Shown piece after piece: positions 22,429-35,500 of a stretch of DNA of 64,000 bases. The position numbers and the translations under genes are program-made. This DNA comes from Lampris incognitus (Eukaryota > Chordata > Actinopteri > Lampriformes > Lampridae). The first letter of the stretch is position 1. Each line of letters opens with the position of its first letter. Location: the NCBI RefSeq assembly GCF_029633865.1, contig NC_079216.1:64469589-64533588 (forward strand). Reading direction: 5' to 3'. The notes under the pieces are model-generated. The model saw only the letters and a list, made by a program, of their open reading frames with translations. It was not told the origin of the DNA and made no database searches.

Positions 22429-24490
22429 AACCGAAACATGCTCGCTCACTGTCCACAGGATACACATTCTTCATGTACACAGTTCGAGTCTAGCCGTCCA
22501 AATATGAGTTATTTTTGTCGGCCTTAAGAATCGTACAAGCTCCGCAGGTTTGGAAGCGAGTAATTTCACATATACAGTCAGCGAGTAGTTGAGGATCTCC
22601 TTGAGTTAGATTTTTCATATTGAAAGAAAGCATTTCTGCCGAAGTCTGTCTCGTAAGCCACGTAAGGCTGACAGCCACAGCAGGCTCACATTGCTGTCTC
22701 CAGAGTCAAGTCATCTAAGAGTATTACAATGCTTCTGGGTTGAAGCCCTGACAGCGAAACAACCACACTGCAGGTGAGCTTCGCTTTAATGATTCAGCCG
22801 TCCAACAAAAGCTGCCGTCATTTTGTCTGCTGGCTGTTTTCAGCTTTCATTCCACTGGTGATGCTTAAGGCAGCTATGACCAATCTCTGTCCATCCACAG
22901 ACGACACAAGTCCAAAAACGACCATGCTAATAAGGGATACAAAGGTGCTTCATCATTAATTATCTAAATGTGTTTGGATATTTCCTTAATTTTAGGCTGT
23001 GTTCTAGAGCGATATTCATAGTTTAAAAATCTGTCGGGTTTTAGAGTGGCCAGAGAGTGATTACCAAATCCCTCGAAGTATTTACATATTTCATATTTTG
23101 CCATGGCTCAAGCAGTTGAGTGGGAATATCACCTCTAAAGTTGAATTTAAATTTGCCATTCATTTGACTGTGAATGCTTATAACCCCCCTGCTAAAGCTA
23201 GAACCAAGAGAAGAAGAACGAATCCGTGACGTTGTCAACATATGATTGTTTGACGGTGAATGGGTGGCGGACCTGGGGTTTTCAAATATTTGTTTGAAGA
23301 CACCCAACTGAGATTTGATTCATTTAAGTACTCATTTATAGTTTCCATTTCAGAACTGCATGTTCATGAGAAATGATCCTGGTGGCTGTTGTAGCGATCC
23401 TTTAAAGTTACGGTTTCATTGATTGGCAGAAACTGCTCCAGAAAGTATCGATAATTCCATAGCAAATTGGTCTTTTTTTTTATACATTTGGAAACAAATG
23501 ATTTCGATATATCTATTCAACGTGCATTGTTCTTATTCTTATTACAATTACCGGCATAACAGACAAATTCTGTTTCGGGGTGGAGTTTGCATTAAGAGCA
23601 ACAACCAGGCATTACTTGACAAAGAAGAAATTAGAATTTAATTGCGTGTGTCTCAACATGGTGACACGTAGCAAAACGGCATGTTTGTATATGCCTTTAT
23701 TAACCTCATGTATGAAACGAACAGGTCAGTGTTGTCAGGAAGTGGATTGGATATGCAGTATTAGCCATGTGATGTTGCCTTATCCGGTCCAGCACCAGGG
23801 ATATTTGATAGTGGCGTCGTCCCGGGTGTCAGCGTAATTCTGACTAAAGACAATTTTACGGAGTTCAGTTGTCCGTTCCGTCCCTCTACAGAGGCAACAG
23901 CTGACCAGTTGATGCTCCACTTGCAGCTCTAGGATCAGCATCTTCTCTTTCCCCCCAAATCTGCCCTAAACCATAAGCATGAGAAACATACGTGGGGGGG
24001 TGGGGGTCATAAATGAGTGTCTGACTTGACTTCCCTTCCCTTTGCCAGGATACTGTTGCCATGGCGCTCTTGAGCGATAGCCCTACGGCATACTACTGAA
24101 CTGTCCAATCTAATATTCATGTCTGATGCTGGAAACGAATATGGCATCTTCTAGTTTAGGTGCCATGAGAAAACTTTTATTAGTGTAAATCTCTGAAATC
24201 GTATTTTAGTATTTTTGTAACATTGTGAAATTATATTGGTGGACTCAATGCTCATTTTGCATGTGCAATGAAATCCTTATGTTTTGACTCATATTGTGTC
24301 AGGGGATTAGCGGTACTCGGATCCATTATGCTAGTTTGTGATCAGCTTTCTTCTTGGTCTATGAAACTTGAATGTAAATACTTAGACCATGTTGCTTTGC
24401 AACTAGGAGCATGCAGACCTTCGTTTATTGCCATGATTCTATATGGTTGCCTCCTAAGTTTTGCACAATAAAATCAGTCATGAGGTCACG
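22429..24490 (+). other. c2cd5: C2CD5 3' UTR
   Basis: This AT-rich stretch follows the C2CD5 stop codon and has no other recognisable gene or repeat. The best polyadenylation signal is at 24467-24472. The extent is inferred; an earlier cleavage site cannot be excluded. Confidence 0.6.
24467..24472 (+). terminator. c2cd5: C2CD5 polyadenylation signal
   Basis: Canonical AATAAA about 2.04 kb after the C2CD5 stop, with GT/T-rich sequence 20-60 nt downstream (cttgtcacctttt, then gggtatgttgtag). Confidence 0.65.
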
Positions 24491-24805
24491 CTTGTCACCT
24501 TTTCTTTCCTCTGGGTATGTTGTAGAATTGCTTTTGAGCTTTTTTAAAGAAATCCATTTTAATTGCATCATTACTGATAAATTATATTCTTATGGATTAT
24601 ACGATATTAACTGCCAGATGCAGAGGACAGAATTAGTACAAGGATTTTGGCAGGTACTGTCATTGAATGACATGGGAGTAAAGTGTGTGTCTGTATAACA
24701 AGTGAATGATTAGTGCATTTTGCTCTTCGTGTTCATTTTATCATATCACCCCCCCTCTCGTGCTGCCTCACGTTAATTTATTTCTGTAAGTTACTTGGAT
24801 TAAGT

Positions 24806-24863
24806 AAAGTGGGCCTGCTTTAGTTGTACTAGACTCTAGTACTACTGAAAGCAGGCCCACTTT
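24806..24863. repeat. 58-nt near-continuous foldback
   Basis: The outer 16 bp (AAAGTGGGCCTGCTTT and its complement) pair exactly. After a 1-nt bulge and one mismatch the stem continues to a tiny loop at aga-c-tct. It lies about 340 bp past the C2CD5 polyA signal. Confidence 0.9.
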
Positions 24864-24904
24864 GTTGTCTAATAATTAGAGAATAAGGTAGACCTCTAGT
24901 TCAT

Positions 24905-25125
24905 TATACCTATATGTGAATGAGAGGGAGGACAGTGGAATGGTGAGGATGCAAGGAGTAGAGGTGACGAAGGCGTATGAGTTTACATACTTGGGGTCAG
25001 CTGTCCAAAGTAACGGGGAGTGCAGGAGAGAGGTGAAGAAGAGGCTGCAACATAAAATGTGGGGGGGGGGAGTGAAGGGGTCTGAGGAGGTGGCCATGGA
25101 AGAAGGGAGGCCAAGGTGAGGTTAT
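24905..25125 (+). mobile_element. Non-LTR reverse transcriptase fragment
   Basis: The plus frame reads EFTYLGSAVQSNGECRREVK, then KRLQHKMWG, a typical RT C-terminal block of fish RTE-like elements. Nothing upstream or downstream of the block survives. Confidence 0.75.
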
Positions 25126-25171
25126 TCAACACCCAGTTACCACTGTGTAAAATATAAAATTTCCTTCCAAT

Positions 25172-25492
25172 CAGTGGCGCCCCCAAGCGGTGGCCATGGC
25201 CACCCTGATACTATCCCTGGCCCCCCCAGCCACGAGTCGCATATGCAGAATATGCTTCTGATTATGCACAATATGCTTCTATCTGATATCTTACATTAGG
25301 TGCTGTTCATTTAAATCAATAATGTATATTTTTCTTAACTCTCATATTGACAGTTTTCCACTAGGCTATACAGTATACTACAACAGCAGCATAGAATTCC
25401 CCAAATTCAGTCCTGGCTTTTGGTTTTGGTGTGCCACCCCAAGATTTTCAGTGCCCCCCCCCCCCTATGAAACATTTCTGGGGGCGCTACTG
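25172..25492. mobile_element. hAT-type MITE with exact 8-bp TSD
   Basis: The termini CAGTGGCGCCCCCA and the complement of CAGTAGCGCCCCCA are inverted. CTTCCAAT flanks both sides (25164-25171, 25493-25500). The 321 bp are non-coding. Confidence 0.93.
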
Positions 25493-25548
25493 CTTCCAAT
25501 ATCACGTTGTAATGCTCTATAAAATTGGCACCCTTGGATTTGACTGAC

Positions 25549-25672
25549 CCTGTGGTGGCCCGGCGGCCTGTCCAGGGTGGCCCCCCGCCTGTCACCCAAT
25601 GGCTGCTGAGATAGGCTGCAGCATCCCCGCGACCCTGAGAGCAGGATAAGTGGTTTGGATGGATGGATGGGA
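25549..25672 (+). mobile_element. SINE family B 3' tail
   Basis: Only the terminal part remains, from ggcggcctgtccagggtgg to the (GGAT)n tail; it was 5' truncated on insertion. Confidence 0.8.
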
Positions 25673-25730
25673 AACAGCCCTGGTCATCTTATCATTTGAC
25701 ACAAGTACGTGAAATGCTAACTGGAATTGA

Positions 25731-26082
25731 GTGTTCATATACAGAACTACTTACTGGTTCATATACAGAACTCCTTACTGGTTCATATACAGAACTACTT
25801 ACTGGTTCATATACAGAACTACTTACTGGTTCATATACAGAACTCCTTACTGGTTCATATACAGAAATACTTACTGGTTCATATACAGAAATACTTACTG
25901 GTTCATATACAGAAATACTTACTGGTTCATATACAGAACTACTTACTGGCTCATATACAGAACTACTTACTGGTTCATATACAGAAATACTTACTGGTTC
26001 ATATACAGAAGTATTTACTGGTTAATGTACAGAACTACTTACTGGCTCATATACAGAACTACTTACTGGTTCATATACTGCT
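25731..26082. repeat. 24-bp minisatellite, about 15 copies
   Basis: The unit gttcatatacagaactactt plus actg is tandem, with A/C variants at one position. As 24 is divisible by three, all frames without stops stay open; the resulting open frames are artefacts. Confidence 0.95.
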
Positions 26083-26289
26083 TTTACGCCAATCGCGACG
26101 TTTCAGTAGTTTGTCCCCTTTGACTTGCCGTTACGTGAATCCTTCTGCGTGTGGAAAACTCAATTCAAAACTTTCTGGCAGACTCAGGGTCCATAACGGG
26201 TAAAAGACGAACCCGAGGCAACACCCAGAGAGTAAACACAGTAAAATAGCATAAATGGGTCAAGTCGGCGTGTTAAAAGAAGGCAGTTG

Positions 26290-26505
26290 TACCAGCGGTC
26301 CCGCAGCCGAGAAGCGACATATTGAAGCTCGCGCTGTTTATAAAGCTTACGCTCGGTCTCGCCGGAAGGCGCGCGCTCGCTCGGCCACCTTGACACGCCC
26401 CCTCCCTACGTGACCCCGCCTCCTCCCAGACTTCCACGTTTATCCGCTGACGCATCCCGGGTCCGGCGGAGGAGCGTCCCGTCCATCAGGCAGCGCTGCG
26501 CAGCC
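26290..26505 (+). promoter_or_regulatory. lmf2: LMF2 CpG-rich promoter and 5' UTR
   Basis: CpG density rises abruptly just before the LMF2 ATG. The stretch contains GC boxes (cgccccctccc near 26396), a CRE/E-box-like tacgtgac and a possible TATA-like tttataaa near 26338. The transcription start is not resolved. Confidence 0.5.
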
Positions 26506-29500
26506 ATGGCGCACGTCGACGGGCCGCGGCGCATGTTTCTCTGGTGCGTGGCCGCCATCTACACCTCTGCGTTTGTCTCGCTCTACTTGCAGATACCAGG
26601 TGAGTGGGTGGTCGGGTGGTCGTACTTCCGGTCTGGCGGGCCGGGTGTCTGTGTTAGGTTGTTAGCTAAAGGGGAGGGGGGGGGGCAGGTTGGCCGCTCG
26701 CGGAGTGACTGGAAGTTTCCTTAGGCAGCAGTTAACCCGTGGCTGACATCCTGTCAAACAAAGTGGCGTCCGTGCAAGTCCGCTTTAGGGTCTAGTCTGG
26801 GGTCTATGAAGTGCGGGTGAGGGTCTAGTCTGGGGTCTATGAAGTGCGGGTGATGTTCTAGTCTGGGGTCTATGAAGTGCGGGTGAGGGTCTAGTCTGGG
26901 GTCTGTGAAGTGCGGGTTAGGGTCTAGTCTGGGGTCTGTGAAGTGCGGGTTAGGGTCTAGTCTGGGGTCTATGAAGTCCGGTTTAGGGTCTAGTCTGGGG
27001 TCTATGAAGTGCGGGTGAGGGTCTAGTCTGGGGTCTGTGAAGTGCGGGTTAGGGTCTAGTCTGGGGTCTATGAAGTGCGGGTGAGGGTCTAGTCTGGGGT
27101 CTATTAAATCCGGTTTAGGGTCTAGTCTGGGGTCTATGAAGTGCGGGTTAGGGTCTAGTCTGGGGTCTATGAAGTGCGGGTGAGGGTCTAGTCTGGGGTC
27201 TATGAAGTGCGGGTGAGGGTCTATGTGAAGGCGTGCGTCGGCCGGACATGGCTGGTGGATCTTGGCTCGCGCTAGACTCTGATGGGCGCGTTACAGTGGA
27301 ACTTCCCTTGGCGTCTCGTGTCCTGGGTACGGACGGGACGCCCAGCTTGTAAGTTATACATCAGGCTCCTTCCGGCTCACCGCCGCTTTGACGGAGTGTG
27401 GAAATAAAGGCATTTTCAGGGACTGTATAGTTTCTTTTTCCGTAAACGCACCTTTACTCGCCGTAATAATGAATAGTTGAGCCAAAATCGTTTTTTTGTT
27501 GTTTTTTTGCTTCTTTTGTTCAGCCGCTCCTGTTTTCCTTTGCGATCTTCTTCTACTACGGGGCAAGTCAACTTTTTGCGTCGAGCGCACGATGGCGCCC
27601 CTAGTGTGGGGAGGAAAGAACACTAAGAGAGCGTCTGTCGAATGAAACTGGTGATCAAAGTGATCTCAGCGGCCACAAAAGAAATAAAATAAAATAAAAT
27701 ATATATATATGTATATCTACTCATATATTTTCGTAATGTGTGTGTGTGTGTTAGTTAGTGTCGATAGCGGGACCGAAAACTAAAGCACGTATGATCCTCA
27801 TTCTTTTTGGAGGTGGTAGGTATTGTCTCAGAGAGTAAGGGAAAATCCCAGAAAATTAAAATTATGCATAAATATGCAAAATATGCATTTTTCTAAAAAT
27901 GGCTAAAAACCACTTTTCTCGGCATTTCAGATGATTCTGAGCATTTGGGGGAAGGGAGTTGGAATGGGGGGGTTAGGGGCAGGGGGAAGGCGGTTAGCTG
28001 GCAGGACGAAGAGGAGGGAGATTTAGACGGGTGGATAACCAAACCGCTACATTGTAGCGGGGTTCTTCTAGTATATATATATATATATACAATCCCATCC
28101 CACATTCAATCCCATCTGCAGTTATGCGTACCTTTGCTGTTGCTGATAGATCACCGGAAATAATTAATGAGCGTGGCAAAAATGGATTACGTTTGCAAAA
28201 TATCACAATTTAAATAAAAGCTTGGAGCAAATGAAAACACTTTCAAGAGGAGACTGTTTTGTTCTTGTAAAAACACTTTCTCCAAAGATACTGACCGATT
28301 TAGCCAGGTAATTTCACTCACTATATCAATGTTTCCTTCAGTTCTTCAGATTTTGGTAGCACGGTTCTTTATTAGCGAGGAAGCCACTTTGTTTTGTATT
28401 GTAGGCTACAATGAAATTTGTTTCCTTTTTAAATTATTTTTTAGGATTTCCCCCTTTTTTCCCCCAGTTGTTTCCGGCCAATTACCCCACTCTTCCAAGC
28501 CGTCCCGGTCGCTGCTCCACCCCCTCTGCCGATCCGGGGAGGGCTGCAGACTACCACATGCCTCCTCCCATACATGTGGAGTCACCAGCCGCTTCTTTTC
28601 ACCTGACAGTGAGGAGTTTCGCCAAGGGGACATAGCGTGTGGAATGATCACGCTATTCCCCCCAGTTCCTCCTCTCCCCCGAACAGGCACCCTGACCGAC
28701 CAGAGAAGGCGCTAGTGCAGTGACCAGGGCACACACCCACATTCGGCTTCCCACCCGCAGACACAGCCAATTGTGTCTGTAGGGATGCCCGACTAAGCCA
28801 GAGGTAACACGGGGATTCGACCCGTTGATTCGACCCGGTGATCCCCGTGTTGGTAGGCAACGGAATAGACCGCCACGCCACCTGGACGCCCCTGAGATTT
28901 TTTTTCTGCATTTAACCCATCCTATTGTGTAGGAGCTGTGGGCAGCTGTAGTGCAGTACCTGGGGACCAATATCCGTTCTTTTCCCTATTTTCTTGGTCA
29001 GGGGTGCAGATTAACCCTAACATGCATGTCTTTTTGTGATTAGCACTGGTATCCAGCACAACCCTCCAAGTCTAATAATATACCCCACTGTGTGAGCTTT
29101 TCTTGGTAACCCGGCAAAATAGCATTCTTTCTGTTTTGACATAATTCCCAGTAAGTCGAGCCGTGACAGTTCTTAATGATCTGTACACATTGTAGCATCA
29201 CCAGGTACTGATCTAGATGACCCATTCTTACAGGTCTCTATGGTAATGAGGGACTGTTGCCTGCCAAGTGGCAGATGCGATACAATGACAAGTCTCTGTG
29301 GGAGCAACTCCTGTCTTCTCCTACTCTGCTGTGGTTGGGACCTCGACTGGGCCTGGACACGTACACCGCCGTGGAACTGCTGTGTCTGATGGGGGCAGCA
29401 CTGAGCTTGGCTGCCACGCTGGTGGAGGCGCTCCGAGACAGCCTGGTGTTTTTCTGTCTTTGGGTGCTGTACCTGTCCTTGTACCAGGTGAGTTAGCAGC

Positions 29501-32500
29501 ACCAGCTCCACTGTTCTGTCACATCCTCAGTAAATATCAGTCTTAGTACATCCTGTGTGCTTTTTTGCAGGTAGGCCAGGTCTTCCTCTACTTCCAGTGG
29601 TAAGTGCCATAGATGGATCAAGAGAGTTATTAGAGGATTTGATAGATTTTCTTTTTTCTTTTTCTTTTTTAATTAACAGACTGGCACCACAGATGGTGAC
29701 TGACTAACACAGCCACAGACATTTAGGAATTAGCTGATAGATTTCTGTTATTCCTGTTAATGTTGTCATAAGTATGTTTGCCTCTGCTGTTGCGCCGCAC
29801 TAACAACAAACCAAACTGCAAGACTTGGCAGCATTGCAGCATGCTGAAATTGGCAGGATGCTGGTCGCTACTGAAAATGTTGAATTAACTCGCATAAGTT
29901 GTCACCTGTTGTTACTGCCGTCAATAATGCAGTGCAGGTTTAACTGTGGTTTGCACATTTGTTTTCTCTTTTATTTGTTCTCATTTCCTTCCTTCACTGT
30001 GTGTCATCTCATGCCTCCTACGTGATGCTGCTCAGGGACAACCTGCTCCTAGAGACAGGGTTCCTCTGTATCCTTGTTGCCCCGCTGACATTAGTCAGGG
30101 GTTTGCGGGGAGTCAGAGAGCACGACTGTGTGACTTTCTGGTTGGTCCGCTGGCTGCTCTTTAGACTCATGTTTGCCTCGGGAGTGGTCAAACTCACCTC
30201 GCGATGTCCTACCTGGTGGGGCCTCACAGGTTTGTATGAATGCTTGGAAAGCATGTTATTGAATAGTAAACTAGTATCCTCAGCATGTTTTTTTACAGTA
30301 GGAGACACGTTTCGACATAAAGGGGCACGTTTACGTGAACCATTTTGGATTTCTTGTTGAAGAACTGCCCTATTGTGGGGATTTGGAGAGATCCAAAATG
30401 GTTGAAGATCAGAGCCACGACAAGCACATGCAAATCTTTTTTTTTTTTGTGCACACCAAGATAAAGACAGAACAGTGGCGCTATTGAAAATGTCTGCACT
30501 CAGGAACAGTGGCAGCTGGTGCTAAAATTTTGGGGCGGGGGGGGGCGCAATTTAGCTGGGGTGAAGCACACCTGACAGCTGCTTTAAAGTCCACACAGTC
30601 ACAGAGTTAAGAAGGACATTGTAGCCTATAGATTTTATCAGGGTTGGTAGACGGTGGGTGATTGACAGTCGAGACGAGGCGTGGTGGTGGTTGTGAACAT
30701 GATTGACAGCCACGAGAATTGCCCAATCACATTAGATCAAAAAACATTAAAACAATACCAATTCACTGCCAATAAAAGTGGGAGTGTCTGGGGCGGCACA
30801 GAACTGCGCCCCCTGGAAAATGTGAAAAAACCAATCAGACAGCAGCCTCAGGTCACCTGCTCACCACAAGTTTGAGGGCTTACATAAGGTATAGTTAGGC
30901 TGGCGCCCCTCACCCAGGAAGTATATGTATTCAGACAGAAATCACCCAAATACCATTTGAACCAATATTTAATGCTGCTGACAGGCGCTCACAGACTGAA
31001 AACACTTTTATTTCATGATTATTTGCATCATACAACTAAATTATATTTAACATGTTGAAATACGTAGATTTTAATCTCTTAATGTTTGAAGGGGCGGTGC
31101 CCCAGCACCCTGTACTGGCCAGCCGCCACTGCTCAGTAATATGATTACCACTGTTAATGCGGTTGAGGTTTAACCATGTTTTGCACACTTATGTAGACTA
31201 TATATAGACTACAAGGTGATTTGGATGATTCTGATAAAGCTTTTGAAATATTTATTTAACAGCTCTCACGTATCACTACGAGACCCAGTGTATCCCCACT
31301 CCCCTGGCCTGGTTTGCCCAGCAGTTGCCGGTGTGGTGGCAGAAGCTGAGCGTGGTGGGGACCCTCGTGATAGAGATCGCCGTGCCCTTCCTCTTCTTCA
31401 GCCCACTGCGCAGGCTGCGACTAGGGGCCTTCTACGTGCAGGTCAGTGGAAATACAGCTGATCGCTGTCGATGATGATGATGACCTGTGTGGGAAATAGT
31501 TTGCCTGTATTTAGATTGGAAGTTGTCCCTGGATTTGACTAGTGGCAGTGGTTATGCATCTCCTAAATGCAGGATTATTGTCGTTTCCCAGGGTTTTAGT
31601 TTGAATGCAGGGCGATTTGTTTGTATTTGAAAATGTGGTAAGGCGCCCCCCCCCCCAGAAAAAAAACAAAACACTCTGGCTGTGTCCGAAATCACTCACT
31701 CACTTCCCTACTCCCTGAGTTCTATGTGGAGGACTGTATAGTGAGCTCGTCGGCAAAATGAAAGAACACCTTCGGACACTACTCGAGTCATTTTCTCTGC
31801 GCCGTTAATTACGTCATTGCTGTTGCACAATCAAAACGTGCCAGATCAACATCGGGTGGACGGTCCATAATAAATAGTAATGATAATAATAATACATTTT
31901 ATTTAATTGAAGTATCCATCCATCCATTATCCAAACCGCTTATCCTGCTATCAGGGTCGCGGGGGTGCTGGAGCCTATCCCAGCAGTCATTGGGCGGCAG
32001 GCGGGGAGACACCCTGGACAGGCCGCCAGGCCATCACACAGGGCACACACACACACACACACACACACACATTCACATTCACATTCACATTCACACCTAG
32101 GGACAATTTAGTACGGCCGATTCACCTGAGCTACATGTTTTTGGACTGTGGGAGGAAACCGGAGCACCCGGAGGAAACCCACGCACACACGGGGAGAACA
32201 TGCAAACTCCACACAGAGGACGACCTGGGATGACCCCCAGGGTTGGTCTACCCCGGGGCTCGAACCCAGGACCTTCTTGCTGTGAGGCGTCCACACTAAC
32301 CACTGCGCCACCGTGGCGCCGTAAAAGTATCTGATATATTAAATAAATTTAACCAAGTACATCATTAATACCGATGAGTCGATGCATAAGCAGAATTTTA
32401 ATATATTAGTCACAGCCCGATTTTCTGCAAAATTAGTACTTTTACTGTAGTAATTTAGGTCAATTTAGCTGGTAATACTCTACTTTTACTTAAGTAGGAT

Positions 32501-35500
32501 TCTAAATGTAGGAGTTTTACTTGTAATTGAGTATTTTTACGTTGCGGTATTGATACTTGTACATACCTAAAGGATCTGAGTACTTCTTCCAACACTGCGT
32601 CACAGAATCTACATTGTTGTGATAAATAGATGATATTATACTGAGCGTGTTTTCCCAGATGAATAAATACGAAGTACTTCGTGGCCGTTTGTGTTGTGAT
32701 GCGCTGCTCGGCTCACATTAAACCAGTCTATGCATTAAACATTTTCGCGCCACGACTGACGTATTTGTCTCGTGCCTGTCAACACCTCACCGACAGTTAA
32801 ACCGACAGTTGCTTACATCATGTATGACAGCTGTCCCTCTCATGGCGCTCTCTCTCCTCTCGTCCGTCTGCCATTTTTCTTTCGGCGCAGTGCAGGGTGG
32901 TATACATTGCTTGGTTAGTGCCCATCGGTTGTACACTACTTTTCACGATGCATTGTGGGATACATTGAGTCCACTATATAGGGTATAATAATTCCCACTA
33001 TACATTCAGACAGCACTACAAAATGGCGACTCTTTAGTGAGTAGTGAGTGATTTCAGACACATCCTTTTTCTCTAAACTGATGTGAGAGGACTGAATCCT
33101 GGGCGTTCACAATAGGAAGCATTGGGGAGTCCGGGTGGTGTGGCGGTCTATTCTATTGTCTACCAACACAGGGATCGTCGGATCGAATCCCAGCGTTACC
33201 TCCGGCTTGGTCGGGCGTCCCGACAGACACGATTGGCCATGTCTGCGGTTGGGAAGCCGGATGTGGGTATGTGTCCTGGTTGCTGCACTAGCGCCTCCTC
33301 TGGTCGGTCAAGGCGCCTGTTCAGGGGGGAGGGGGAACTGGAGGGAATAGCGTGATCCTCCCACACGCTACGGCCCCCCGGCGAAACTCCTCAATGTCAG
33401 GTGAAAAGAAGCGGCTGGTGACTCCACATGTATCGGAGGAGGCATGTGGTAGTCTGCAGCCCTCCCCGGATCAGCAGAGGGGGTGGAGCAGCGACCGGGA
33501 CGGAGCGGAAAATAGGGTAATTGGCCAAGTACAATTGGGGAGAAAAAAAAGGGGGGGGGAAATAAAAAAAATAAATTTAAAAAAACAAATCAAATGGGAA
33601 ATATTGATTTCTGTGTTTGCCCTCTGGTGGTGCGTAGGTGCTATTGCAGGTACTTATCATCCTGTCTGGCAACTACAACTTCTTCAACTTACTGACCATG
33701 ACCCTTTGTCTGTCTCTACTGGACGACGAGCACGTAAACTTCTGGCTACGCAAGGCTGAGAAAACCAACATCAATGGTATGATATAAACCCAACCGTACA
33801 TGTGTACACTTCCAGTGACCAGAGAAAGTGTTCACCCATATTTTATTTATTTATTTATTTGTCTTCTTGTGTGGCAGGGTGAAATTGAAAATATATTCAA
33901 ATGGGATTTTTTTTTCCACACCCAGAACGTTACACCTGTACGTCAAAATGAAATAGTTTTTAAAAACCTGAAAGTACTCCACTGATAAGTGTTTGTATCA
34001 ACAACTCAAGTTTGGGGGGGAACAGCGTGATCCTCCCACGCACTACGTCCCCCTGGTGAAACTTCTCGCTGTCAGGTGAAAAGAAGCGGCTGGCGACGCC
34101 ACATGTGTCAGAGGAGGCATGTGCTAGTCTGCAGCTCTCCCCGGATCGGCGGAGGGGGTGGAGCAGTGACTGGGACGGCTCGGAAGAGTGGGGTAATTGG
34201 CCAAGTACAATTGGGGAGAAAAAAAGGGGGGGGGGATTTATTATAATTAGAACGTCTTGGAAAAAAATCTTAAAATTCACTTAAGAAATTGAGGTCTGAA
34301 ATTGTAAAAGTGAAATATTTAGAACTTCGAGGGTGTTTACACACAGACCTGGATGTTCTGTTCCAGGACTTTTGGCCAAAGTCGCTTGTCCGTTCCAGTT
34401 TACACAACTAATGTGAACGTCTGATTTCTTCTTCTGCTGCCTCCAGGGTCCAGGTTGTGGTCAGGGTTGTGTTACCTGGTGGAAATAACAGTGTGGTCTC
34501 TCATCATCTTCGGAATGACCCGGCTTTTTGACCTGCAGCTGGACTGGGGGAAGAAGAGCATCTCCTCCAGAACAGGTGTGTGTGAGGTGCGGAGAGAGTG
34601 GGAGCATGAAGACATGTATTAGTGATTGTGTGCACTTAACAGTTTTTTTTCCCTTTACTGGCAGCGTTCACATACCACCAGTTTAACCAGTTCCTGAAGA
34701 GTGTCACCATCCCCTCCATCTGGATGGGTGTCCTCTTTCTCACCTGGGAGATGATCACCTCCATGTTCAGGTATGGTCCACCCTGTTCCTCCCTACCCTT
34801 TTTGTTCATAATTCATCTCTTATTGGGACGACCGGTTCCAGAAGATTCATTTCAAGTGTCCTGGCAATATGAACGATGCAAAAATACGATGTTGGATTTG
34901 TGTGTTTTCCAAGGTGTGCCTGTGTCCATGGTTACCTGAGAAGGTTCTGGGCTACTCTGCAGTGGACTGGGATATGTGCTGCCGCCGCCGTCTTGTTTGC
35001 AGTCAGTCTGGTGAGTAATCTCAGTGATTTTTCAACCTTTTGCATCCCTCCAAGTTGTCAGAAGACAATCAACATGTCTTTTTTTTCCCATTTGTAACCA
35101 TCAGTACTTAAATTCTCATACTCATCTGTCGTTTTTATTTATCTGTAGCCGTCATGACTTATATTGTCGTGATTATTTCCTTGTGTACCTGATAATTTTC
35201 ACTTCTTTTCAAGGTTCCATTCACTTACATTGAGTATGACTCCAACGCAAGGTTGTGGCCAGGGGTGCGTCACGCCTACGAGATGGTGGACCGCTACCAG
35301 CTGACCAACTCCTATGGCCTGTTCAGAAGGATGACGGGCGTTGGTGGCCGGCCAGAGGTTGTTATCGAAGGCAGCAACGACGGGGTCACATGGACGGTGA
35401 GAGATGAAGTGATTTGTGGAGGATCACCCGAAAAGAAGGGGGCAGCGTTGTCCTAATCTGCACACTGCTTTGTGATCTTTATAAATCTCCAACGTTGAAT

